From Baylisascaris procyonis (taxonomy: Eukaryota; Nematoda; Chromadorea; Rhabditida; Ascarididae): 64,000 nt of DNA. The notes beneath the pieces are model-generated. The model searched no databases, was not told where the DNA came from, and worked only from the letters and a program-made list of their open reading frames with translations. The DNA lies in the NCBI GenBank assembly GCA_037389465.1, contig JAZARR010000154.1, forward strand, positions 2,170,001 through 2,234,000, given 5' to 3'. The number at the start of each line of letters is the position of its first letter. The stretch's first letter is position 1. A program made the translations under genes and the position numbers. Shown in pieces: positions 41,290 to 51,218 of the stretch.

Positions 41290-42532
41290 ATTCGAGTTCT
41301 CGATTTTTTTTCATTCAAGCTGTGATCTCCGCAACGATAGCAATTTCTTCACTTGTGTTACACCCTTCTAATCTCAAAAATGGGTTTCTAAGTTTACCTG
41401 CACCGTACAAAAATGATCATTCTACGTAGGCTTGTTGCCAGATTTCTTGTCGAATAATTTATTTCTATGAATTACGTAGAAATAAGAGTGTATTTTAATT
41501 TTTCCGGTATAGTTGAGATTTTCAGTAGAATGTTGCACAGCATCTTGCTATAATGCCACCTCATTTTACCAGCATAATGTTATCATTGTTCAAATAGGAT
41601 CAGCTAGCATTGCAACAACCATCTGTGCTTCAATTCATATGAGGTTCACTCATTGCAGTCTCAAGTCACAAGTCAGAATTTCAGTAAATTATTGTTCAAC
41701 GACAACTACTAATTCTATTCTTTCTTATTATTTTGAATTTTTTTTCTTATCTTTATTTTCATATGCATATGTTTAAGATATTTCGAAAACGCTCCACTTG
41801 ATTTTTTGGAGTAGTATTCACTGTTCCAATTTTAAGTATTCAAGCTCCCATGAATACGCGCAATATTAAACTACTTTGGCGCTTTTATTGGTTTTGAAAC
41901 TCGTTGAAGTGAAAGAAACGCCCGTATATGGAAATCTGAGCAACAAGTGGACTGGCATGTCTTAAAAAAAAAACTGCTAACGCCTGAGAAAATATGCGAC
42001 TTATCTACTACCTACATCAACAAACGATTTGTGAATTATCACGGTTTCTACATCAACGATCCCACTTTTACCGGCTAAATTGATTCATTTGCAAGACTCA
42101 CTTGATTTGGAATAAAATCGTGAACACTTTATCGGGTACTTTTAAATCAATATAGATTACTTTATGAAATAAGACGACGCTTTTATCGATCTTCATAATG
42201 GTTTTCAAACGAAACTAAATATATTGATGAGAATTTTCCAAGTAAATTTAAGTTTAAACCAAAATTATTTTAGCAAAAAAAAAAAATCTTGTCTGATAAT
42301 AAGAGTGTTCCATCATAAATCAACTTCATCTTGCGAAGAAATTCTTTTATTGCAATTGTTTTATTTTAATTGTTTATGTGAATAGCTCACTGAATGCATT
42401 TTGGAAATGCTTACATTTTTAGGGCTGAAATACTTCATGCATCGTTCTTTTATGAATAGCTTCCGCTTTTCTACATTCTATAAAGCACCATTGGGCGAGT
42501 GCATTGTTTTGCTGTGCTTCCAAAAAAGGGCG

Positions 42533-42690
42533 GGCAGTGTTGGGAGAGAGCTGTGGTCGATGAAGGCTGCCTCAGGTGGTCGCCTCCTCAAACGACGTCC
42601 CAGCACGCCTCCAATCTCTACCAATCCTCGCTTAATGGGCCCACCAGCCAGTCCTCTGATTTCCCGTGTTTCCCGTATCAACTCATATTT
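42533..42690 (+). other. Pro/Ser/Arg-rich open stretch, possible orphan exon
   Basis: Inside an open frame running 42401-42787, the part reading GGRLLKRRPSTPPISTNPRL and GPPASPLISRVSR has higher GC and less AT-biased codons than the surroundings. The flanks are ordinary AT-rich sequence. It cannot be spliced in frame to the ATG exon of the arrestin gene through the donor-like TTCGAG/GTTGCT near 42770, because that junction gives an early stop. It could be an exon of an unseen gene or chance. Confidence 0.2.
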
Positions 42691-43354
42691 CTGTTCTAAT
42701 GAGTTCCCTTTTCTACGTCAAACCAACATCGATTCACCTCGATTTCCCATCACATCATGCCTTGAATTCGAGGTTGCTACTTCCTGAAATTTTGTTACAT
42801 TAAAAAGTGTTTGCAACTCAAGTTGTCAGCTTGTAAGTTTTGCTTAATGATAAAAAAGAGCAAATCACTCGTTCGTTTTCCAACGTTTATTTGTTTCTTC
42901 AATGTGCTAAAGTCAATTTACCTAAGAATGCTTTTCAGCAATTCATTTACATTTAATCAACTCTTGATATGCGCAGTCTTCATAAATTTCAGTTATAAAT
43001 TATTTTTTCCAAAATTTTCTGCCCATGAACAGATTAGTCCTCATTGTCGACGAAGAGTCGACTTGTGAGCTTTCCTGAAGGGAATTATTACCGCAGTATT
43101 GCTGATAAGTATGTGAAGGTAACAATAACAAACAGTAAAAGCCTTCCATTTGAAGTGCTTCTCTTTCTCGAGTGAGTCTGAAAAGTGGTGCTTATCTTTC
43201 TGCTCTCGTTGGAATGCTTTCCTTCGTTTCAATTACGTAACGTCGTGTTCTTTAATTTTTGAGACCGGACTAGCGCATTACTATACCACTTTTCGAAGTT
43301 TCCTACTCTCATTTCCTTCCTATTTGCATTCAATAGCACCTAAAAAGATTCTTG

Positions 43355-43361
43355 ATTTCAG
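43355..43361 (+). promoter_or_regulatory. Acceptor directly before the arrestin ATG (likely SL trans-splice or 5' UTR exon junction)
   Basis: GATTTCAG abuts the start codon with no bases between. In nematodes this arrangement is typical of spliced-leader trans-splicing at or next to the start codon, or of a non-coding first exon. I infer that the mature mRNA begins with a leader joined here. No SL sequence itself is in the window. Confidence 0.6.
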
Positions 43362-43553
43362 ATGCCAACGGTGGCGATAAATGTCGTCCTGCAAGAGCCT
43401 CGGGTATTAGCTGGCGACGAGTTTTTCGCTAAAGTTCTTCTCGATTCAGCGGATCCGGATACAATCGTCGGAGAATTCTACGCGGATATTGAAGGAGCCG
43501 GTAAAACCGGATGGGTCAACATTCACACTGATAAAATTTATGAAGCAGAGAGG
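43362..43553 (+). CDS. Arrestin gene exon 1 (start codon)
   Basis: 64 codons from ATG immediately after TTTCAG to AGG before the donor GTTAGA. It encodes the first N-lobe strands, including VLAGDEFFAKVLLDS and IEGAGKTGWVNIHTDKIYEA. It ends in phase 0. Translation past the donor runs on only 15 codons and loses similarity. Confidence 0.9.
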
Positions 43554-46500
43554 GTTAGATCCTTGATTACTCACTTCATTGCTTGTAAATTACTATGATA
43601 AGAATACGAAGGGTTAATTCTTGTTTTCATCTGATCGCTCACATGTAATTCAAATATGCTATACCATTGTTATACTAAGAATTTTCTTTCGCTAATGAAT
43701 GATGCCCGCAAGAAATGGTGCGGGAGAAGTGCCAATACGATCATCAAAGAATATTAGCAAAAAGAGGTCAGAGAAGAACGAATATCACGAATTGGGTGAT
43801 TTTTTTCACCCGAATCTAGAGAAGACGTATGAGAATGAAAGTGCGGATGGAGAGTCCGCGCTGTGGATTGTATGGTGGAGCCTTTAATGTCAGCTTACGC
43901 GAGCGTCAACGCCACCTATAGGTGGTCTGAGCGGAGATCTTCAACTCAACAATAGATGTCTATGTAGAAAGAATGAGTTCGATGGGGATGAGACTGTTTT
44001 CATTGAGCGCTCGAATGTTTCATCGTGTCTCATTATACGAAAGTTAACGTTATAGGAATATTTAAAAGCGCACATTCCATTGATGCCGAGTGGTACAAGT
44101 CTACCAACCGGAAGGCACCAATTTCCGCTTCGAATATTTGTTCCAGAGACAGCTCCAAGCAGTTACGAAAGCCAGTTTGGCACAATTCGATATACCATCA
44201 AAGTAGTGCTCAAGACGAATTCTGAGCAGGTGAGTGGTTTCTTATATGCAAAAGGAACGATGAGAATCGCAATTGGAAAATTTTTCAGTCACATTAGATG
44301 AATGACATTTCTTGATCGGATGAATGTATTGTTGATGCGGCATGGCCTTTCAACAAAACCTTGTAAAAATTGAATTTGTTGAGGAAATGTGATTGGCACT
44401 GTTTCAAAAATTCGGAAAATTCAGATGCGGCACGACTATTTTTGAATGTGTTTGTATGGCTGTGGTTGCAACAGTATTTAAGGCTGTTGTGTGCAATTCT
44501 ATTTATTTATAAGTGCTTAAATGCACCTAAAGTTTTTGTTTTTTTTGCGCCAATGAGAGTAGAAAGGCCAAAACTCCCTGAAAAATTGAACGCATAATTT
44601 ATTTAATTTCGAAATGAGCACGTTATTTCACATGCTTTCTTGCTGTGTGAAAGTTTGATAAGCGGATTGATCTAGTGGATGAAATCAAAACGCATATTGT
44701 GCAAGCCCTGTGGCTGAATTTTTCCGATGTGCGCTGCAGATACAAATTCTGTCTTAGTGAATTATTTTTCAAATGTATCTGACTGACACCGGCAAAAGAA
44801 AAGCCTTCATCTAGACAGAGTTTAGCACGGAATATGTTAATATTCCAAGAGGTGAGGATGAGGCATTGCTTATTACGGTACCGATCCAGAAATCCTGAAA
44901 GAAAAGAAAAATTGAGCAATTCAGTATCTAACAAAGAAAATGTTGCGGGGAAAATGTTGATGATATGAATTGCGCCATAAAATAGACTCACTCGATCATC
45001 ACTGTTATGCGTTGACGCTGAATAGAGACACTTCGAGGAGTTTTAGCGCTTCCAGTATGCAAAACAACAAAGAATTCGTTGTTCGGCAGCTGCTCTAAAA
45101 GCAGCTTTCAGCACTTCAATCCAATAAGTGTGGGCGTTGTTTTTACGATTATCGCATTTCGGGATGGAAAATTACGTTTCGCGGTTAGCGAAACAAAAGC
45201 ACATGCGAGACACCTCGAAACTTAAGTTTCTTTTTTCACTGCTGGACGAGTTTAGTTCTCCTATTTCGTCGAGAAAATTTCAGCTTTTTCTCACCTTGCC
45301 GCACGTATAATTCGCAAACCAAAACCTATCAATAGATACGATGAGCTTTTCATATCATTCTTAGCCAAACTTCTATATTATTTCCAATGAAATTCGTCTT
45401 TTTATGAATAAAAATGGTACAGATACTTATCGGCATTCTTTCTCGCGCCGTCCATCATTTAAATTCTTTAACTTCCTTCGAAAAATGCTACAATGTTTCT
45501 TCATATTATTTCTCTGTTTGGGTGTGTGTGGTCGTAGAGAGAGAGAGAGGATCGCATGCACACGGGAAGCGAAAATGCAGCTTCCATGGAACGCTTTACA
45601 TTTTGCCCTGAACATCCATAGCTTGTACGATCCCACTAAATTTGCTGCGTATGCCTAGTTAATAAATTACTGCATAAAACTGCATGAACTTTTAAAGTAA
45701 ATCTTCACACATGATGACACATTCGAGAAAGACCATATAAGAAATTTTATCTTTGTGGTCCGTTTGATTCATCTAGTGCCTAAATTTGAAAAATAATCAT
45801 TTATATCTGATAAGGAATTGCGCAAAGAGTGAAACCTTCTTAAAACGTTTCGCTGCTTAGTGCATGTGGTCTTAGTTTGCACATATTACTTTTGGAGTGC
45901 TTCTCTTTAGCTTTTATTTTATGCGCGAGTATCAAAAAGAAGCCTTTTCATCAGGTGATCTTATGCAAGTGAAATGCGTTCACTCTAGTTTTCTGCTCAG
46001 GTGTCTGAAATATTTCTATTAATCTGAGTGAGCTTTGCCGAAGAAGCCTCTACCCTTGACTTGATCCATGCAGAAATGTGCAGAAGTTCAGATCTATCTG
46101 AGACTAAGGCCGACTTTTTCGAGTGTTCCACTCAAAGCAACAGTCTCCGATCGTTGCCGCAAATTTCCATACCTCAGAGCTTTGACGGCAGGAATGGTGG
46201 CACGATATGTGCTTCCGTATTTCCTTCAGCCTTACTATATGGTTGCACAACTGTAGGAACGCAATGCGTTTAACAGTGAAATTAATCGAAATAGCCTCGA
46301 ACCGATTCGTTGTTGAGGTGTGCCTGACCGGCAGTAGCCTTATGAAGCGTGTGACGATTTTACCTGTCAATAATCCACATAGAGCATGAAGAATTTAACG
46401 AGCAGGGACAAGAAGCTTTCCTGTTGTGAATGTACACATAAAATTTCATCGTCGTTGTTTCTGTGATCCACAGATTGAAGCTATCAGATAGATAAACCCA

Positions 46501-49500
46501 AGGAGCAATGGGGGGGAGGGGGGGGGAGGGGCGGAAATAAACCCTGAAAACTCTCCAGTGAGGTGAAGATAGAAACTTGGAAATTTTTTTCTTCTCTTCT
46601 CACCCTATATTACCTTCAAAGTGAATCCTTTCAGCCGGATGTGGCGGAAAACTTTGAATAGTTGTCAAATGCCTCAAAATGTTTCCTCCATCGTAAGCAG
46701 TTAAAAGGATGTCAGAAATAAAGTCTTCAAGTTAAAATTTTTGAGCTTGCACACAAGTTTTTTGAGTGGAATTTTCTCTGGCATTCTATATTGGTCACCC
46801 TATCGACTGAATCTTCTCGCACTCTGCTCACTCAAGCAGAAAGTCGCATTTTTGTTCAGAAATAATTTTAATGGAAGCTTTATTCCGATATTGTATTTAT
46901 TAATACCGAATTTCTTTGCACGAAAACGTTGTTATGCATATTTTCAGTCGACATGTACCGAAGTGTTTCCGTTTATCGTTGTGGCTCGTTCGTTTTTCGA
47001 CGATATTCCGCAAAGTGTTATGAAGAATGTTGAATTCAAAGATGAAGTCGATTTCACTTGCTGTTCGTTGCCTTTCGGTACTGTCTCTATAAAAATCGCT
47101 TTACCGAGAACCGGCTATAAGGTCGGAGAGGTAATTGAACAGCTTCAGTGAGCATTATGCAGTAATATTTAAGTCATTTATTCACTCATTTAATTTCAAT
47201 AGTATCTTTCTTGCTGATTAAACAATATGAGATAAAATTGTCTTCAAAAATGTTACTGCGAAGCAGTTATGCCTATAATAGGCACGTATATATTGATGAT
47301 TTGCAATAGGAGAATTACTTTGATCGAATATAGTAACAAAACTCATTGAATTTATTGGAGAGTTAATAGTTCTCGAATAGTTTCTATCATTAAGTAATAT
47401 TTTTGATTGCTGACTGCTTAAAATTGAGCACAATAGATATTTCTGAGCCATCTGATTGTGCCGTCGAACATACAACACAAATTGCGACAATAACAGTGAA
47501 GGAATGAGATTTAGGCTCGAATCCTTTGAGAAATTTTTTCAAACCTATACAGGTTGGGAAAGCCATTCGGCTCCTTTCACTGATACGCCTCTTTGTATCT
47601 GTCGTTCAAATAGAAAATAGGATAGAACGATGCACTCTTCCTTGGTTTCTTTATAAATGGTTTGTTTATAAATGGTATTTTAAAAACAGTATGATAGCGT
47701 TTAGAAACGGCATCCTAGCAGATCCAATTTAAACTATGCTTTTCTATCGCAATGTTCAATTATCAGCAATTCTTATTGCAGCACAGAAACATCGAAACAC
47801 TTTTAGCACTCACTGTAACAGAAGTATGAGAAGCGGGCAAGTAGATCAATCACCTATGGTTTTTCCTCGAAATATATTACTTATGGGTGATAACATCTTT
47901 CCGTCACGAATACAACACCCAACAGATATATACACAAGATATCATTGCTCCTGCTTCCGGCTACACTCCCTACTTTCCCGGTTTTCATGCAAAAGTACTA
48001 GTTTTCGTTCTAATTTTACAGTAACAGATGCAACAGTATCGTGAGTTTACTATTGCTCCTGCTAGTTCTTCTTACTTTCAAGTCGAATATGAATGAAGTT
48101 TTTATTATTGCTTAGGCTATTACTGCCTACTGCTGCGGCCTGCCACCAAATCCGAGATCTAATATATGAGCATTATGCGTAGATTGTCTTTGCTAATGCC
48201 ATGGTTTAAGCGGTGTCTATCATTTAACAATCTGCAAATACTTGAATTTTCGCGGTCTTTTTTTTCGTTCATCATTGAGTGCATATAGCATCATACGTTC
48301 AACTAGTTCACCATTGTAGAGGTTTTGTGTACGACCGAAAATTAACCGCTTTCAATGATGTCACCTCAAGTGCATTGCTCAACTAAATTTAAACATAGTG
48401 ATGTTGACGTTTGTGCATTTTCTCAAATTGCATTACATTATCTACGAATTGCTTGGTTTATTTTTGTTGCGAATATGCACTGCTTTGCAGCATTATTTTT
48501 ACGCAATTAGACATGAATCTGCTATTCAGTCCGAAAATATTCACACACAAGTGAGCACTTTCAATAACCAATTTTGCCTATGCCTTGACTGATGCACCTA
48601 AAGCTATTTAATTGCGGTATAATTCTTAATCTAGGAGTAATTACTCCCACCTCATTGCGGTTATTTCTCACTACTATAACTATGATTACTAATTAGTACT
48701 GCCAATACCAGTACTACTTATTACATAGTAGTACTCGATGCTGCAATAAGCATTACCGGATTCGCGCTTATTTATAATAGTGATAGCAGTGATGACAATA
48801 ATTACTATTTCGAGTTAACTGAACAACTGACTTGCATATACCACTATTCATACAACTTAGTGCTGGTAGCAGTACTTCTTCTAATTTAATTTGGTATCGC
48901 TAAAAAAGTGCTATTCAGCACCAGTATTTTTTATACGTTACCAATGGTATGCCTTCAGATTAGCATTGCATTCATTTCTGATTCGTATAGTATAAATGAT
49001 GACAGTACTAGTATTCCTCTTATTAACCTATCGGTAGTAATAATAATACTGCTACTTATATACTCTTGCTCTTAAGGAAGTTTGCAATAATTATTATTAA
49101 TAAATGGCACTGAAATCTGCAGAAACTAGGTACTCAGTCCTCACCTGTCCTTATCTAAGGCGAAGGACGCAAAACGCAAAGTGCAGGAAGGGAGCAGAGA
49201 GGTTTCCCTTGGGTCGATGACATTCCGGGCGGTACAAATTGTCGAGGAGCTCCGCCGCACACTCGTGACGTTGCAAAAAAAGTAGACTGTAACCAAGTAA
49301 TGCGCCCTAAATAACCAATCTGTGAATGAAGTGAAGTTCAAATCATGTAAGTTTTGAGCATTTTCAGGTGGTCAGTTGTTCAGTAATGGTCTACAACAGG
49401 ACAAGGAAAGCACTAAAGGACTGCTCCCTGCAAGTGGTTTTGAAGACGCAATTCGAAGCGATGAGTCGCTATGAGCACGTCAACGAGAAGAAACTCACCG

Positions 49501-51218
49501 AGCAGGTGATCGAGACAACCGCTCTTGGTAATATCAAATCCCGCACTGATCTGGTCAGTTCTTGAATATCAAAATTTTTGGCTTCACTCCTCGTACTCTA
49601 ATGAATCTAATTATTGCACTGTGAACAAAAATTTATCAGGCAGATAGGAAAGTGGTCTACGTTATCTAAAATAGAGCCATTTTATCGATCGCGCGATTAT
49701 TTAAAAACGCGCTCAAGAAAAGAAAACTTGGGTTCACGATCAACGATTATCTTGCTAGAAACAGCAATTAATGAGAAGATAAAAAAGCAGTGAACTGGCA
49801 GTAAAACTTATATGAAAATTTATACCTATAGCACCATTTCGTATCACTATATAGCATGGTTTCCATCGTCCTGAGGCATGCATCACGGGGCCAACCAACA
49901 CGACAGAACAAGCTACCTAATCGAGTCATGCTAATATCGCTTGCAAACTAGCCTTCAAAAAGAAACGTCTTCGTGATGCAAACTATTTGACGACACCGCC
50001 TGACGACGCTGTTATATTTTCGCTCGCGACTCAATTGCTTCTTAGCAAATGAAAAAATGCTTTATTTTACTCCCATTCATCCGCTTTGGTCTTAATGATT
50101 CAATTCGGTCACCTCGACCACTTTTGGGTCATTAGAGCTGAAGCTGAGTTGTGCACTTTCCCTTCAAAGAACCTTTGGTAATCTTCCATGCTGACCGATT
50201 TTTGATCATCTTGGCTAAATTCCGATCAAAGTGACCATCACTACACATCTTTATTGTTGGAGCTTTCAGCAATTCGACAACTGTCTGCTCAAAGTTCCAG
50301 AATCTGTTCCACCGACACAATATTATAATAAGCACTCTCCAGATCCGAGTATAATCGCCCTTACTTATACCCTCAGGTTCATCGCTTTACCTGGTTGGTT
50401 TTTAACTCGGTTACTAATGTTACTGTTTATCGCATAATTGCTATTATATGTATAGAGAAACCGCTGCAAAAACAAGAAAATTATATTCCACCAGCATTAT
50501 CGTTTAAGTTTGAGGGTGTTTTTGAAGTTGAACTGCTAGGTTCACTCAAATTTGACACATTGATTCACGAAAGTGATGCAACTTTCTCCGAATTGACCTA
50601 TCGAAACATCTTTTTATTCGAAAGTAATAGTAGCAATTTTTATTTATTTCATCTAGTCTTTCACAGTATTTGCCTGAGTAGAAGCCCTGGGTTTCTGTGA
50701 GGCATTTACTATATGAACCATTGGGTGAAATGGATAAAATGTGTTCTTTTTTTCGCTATGGTCGTGGAAATGCTTTGTGCGTTTTGATTTAATGCGCATT
50801 TAATTAGATGACGCTGATTTCATGTGTGTGCTATGTATTTCATGCCTTTAGTGTTTTTGAGTGCTTACATTGAATTATTACCGAAAAGATAGGCTGAGCT
50901 TATAAATTTTACGGCCATTCAAAAGTGCAATTCTGCTTTTGACCCTCCCCAACTGAAAACTTTGGCTCAAGAGAGCCTGCATATATGATGGTCTACACGC
51001 AGACAAATACGGCATATTATATTGCGCTCATAACCAAATCCGTTCATATCGTATTTCTTTTTGCAGGCTTTCTGCATCATTAATGCTGCAAAACAAACTT
51101 GACTTCAGGTATTGAAATGGAGATTCCGCTTGTGATCACTGCAAAAGGTTACAGAGATGGTCATAAGTCATATTTGGAGCAATCTTATGAAGTCGATAGG
51201 AGGGTGTATATGTGCTAA
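43362..51218 (+). CDS. Arrestin-domain protein (alpha-arrestin/ARRDC type), 6 exons, complete
   Basis: Joining 43362-43553, 44056-44229, 46948-47130, 49368-49553, 50270-50393 and 51109-51218 gives an uninterrupted protein of about 322 residues; phases match at every junction. Residues 1-122 form the arrestin N-lobe: an LxAGDEFxAKVLL opening strand, IEGAGKTGW, LPTGRHQFPLRI, then PSSYESQFGTIRY, the family's PSSFEGxxGxIRY hallmark. Residues about 123-322 form the C-lobe (SIKIALPRTGYKVGE, VMVYNRT, IALTYTLRF, MEIPLVITAKG). Family members are cytosolic adaptors linking membrane cargo to endocytic sorting and ubiquitin ligases. The protein ends about 18 residues after the C-lobe and has no PPxY motif, so direct Nedd4-type recruitment by a tail is not expected. 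Which nematode arrd paralogue it is cannot be decided here. Introns are 0.5-2.7 kb. Confidence 0.9.
44056..44229 (+). CDS. Arrestin gene exon 2
   Basis: 58 codons, phase 0 at both ends. The acceptor is GTTATAG, less typical than TTTCAG, but it is the only AG that keeps the frame open after the in-frame TAG. The donor is CAG/GTGAGT. It carries the diagnostic LPTGRHQFPLRIFVPE and PSSYESQFGTIRYTIKV segments of the arrestin N-lobe. Confidence 0.88.
44230..46947 (+). other. Arrestin gene intron 2 (2.7 kb)
   Basis: GTGAGT...TTTTCAG intron, the longest of the gene. Three overlapping + strand frames and one - strand frame lie at 46028-46389 in a GC-richer patch but show no recognised motif. A G-homopolymer tract lies at 46510-46533. 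No nested gene is supported. Confidence 0.7.
46510..46533 (+). repeat. Near-homopolymer G tract
   Basis: Three G runs of four to eight or more bases are broken by single A residues. It has G-quadruplex potential and lies inside intron 2 of the arrestin gene on its sense strand. Confidence 0.7.
46948..47130 (+). CDS. Arrestin gene exon 3
   Basis: 61 codons after TTTTCAG and before GTAATTG, phase 0 at both ends. It links the lobes (VFPFIVVARSFFDDIP) and begins the C-lobe with CCSLPFGTVSIKIALPR and GYKVGE, matching the family's LSLxLPRxGFxPGE strand pair. Frame sequence before the acceptor is intronic. Confidence 0.9.
49141..49285. other. GC-richer block in arrestin intron 3
   Basis: About 145 bases are visibly richer in G and C than the flanking AT-rich intron, with an open frame on the - strand across it (49141-49341). 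It ends about 80 bases before exon 4. No product is recognised. It may be an old inserted repeat. A dispersed-repeat search would decide. Confidence 0.3.
49368..49553 (+). CDS. Arrestin gene exon 4
   Basis: 62 codons after TTTTCAG and before GTCAGTT, phase 0 at both ends. It encodes C-lobe strands (VVSCSVMVYNRTRKALKDC, then VVLKTQFEAMSRYEHV). The NxTxKxLKDCxLxV pattern corresponds to the NxSxRxVxxxxLxL strand of ARRDC proteins. Confidence 0.92.
50270..50393 (+). CDS. Arrestin gene exon 5
   Basis: 41 codons plus one base after CTTTCAG, ending CCTG/GTTGGT. It encodes LLKVPESVPPTQYY and IIALTYTLRFIALP, the IPxxPPS...IIxVxYxLRF strands of the C-lobe. An upstream donor-like CTCAG/GTTCAT was rejected because splicing there to exon 6 gives a stop within two codons. 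Confidence 0.9.
51109..51218 (+). CDS. Arrestin gene exon 6 (stop codon)
   Basis: It starts after GACTTCAG with GT, completing a Gly codon, then reads IEMEIPLVITAKGYRD and a short charged tail ending at TAA 51216-51218. IEMEIPLVITAKG matches the terminal LxLPLVIGTxP strand of arrestin-domain proteins. The tail has Tyr residues but no PPxY. Confidence 0.9.

Larger units (their letters stand above)
32144..43354. other. Gene-free stretch upstream of the arrestin gene
   Basis: No domain-bearing exon was recognised. It contains a short TATTTG repeat (36209-36231), a 15-base C run (39015-39029), a hairpin (41233-41289) and a Pro/Ser/Arg-rich open stretch at about 42533-42690, listed separately. 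The promoter and 5' UTR of the arrestin gene must lie towards its right end, but no promoter motif can be pointed to. Confidence 0.5.

Noticed and set aside
43912..43925. 14-bp perfect palindrome CCACCTATAGGTGG in arrestin intron 1
   Set aside because: A short palindrome with no partner sites. Not enough to call a regulatory site.
50394..50700. Open frame 50395-50700 as another arrestin C-lobe exon
   Set aside because: Exon 5 joins exon 6 directly in phase and gives the expected final strands, leaving no gap for an extra exon. The frame shows no arrestin pattern.
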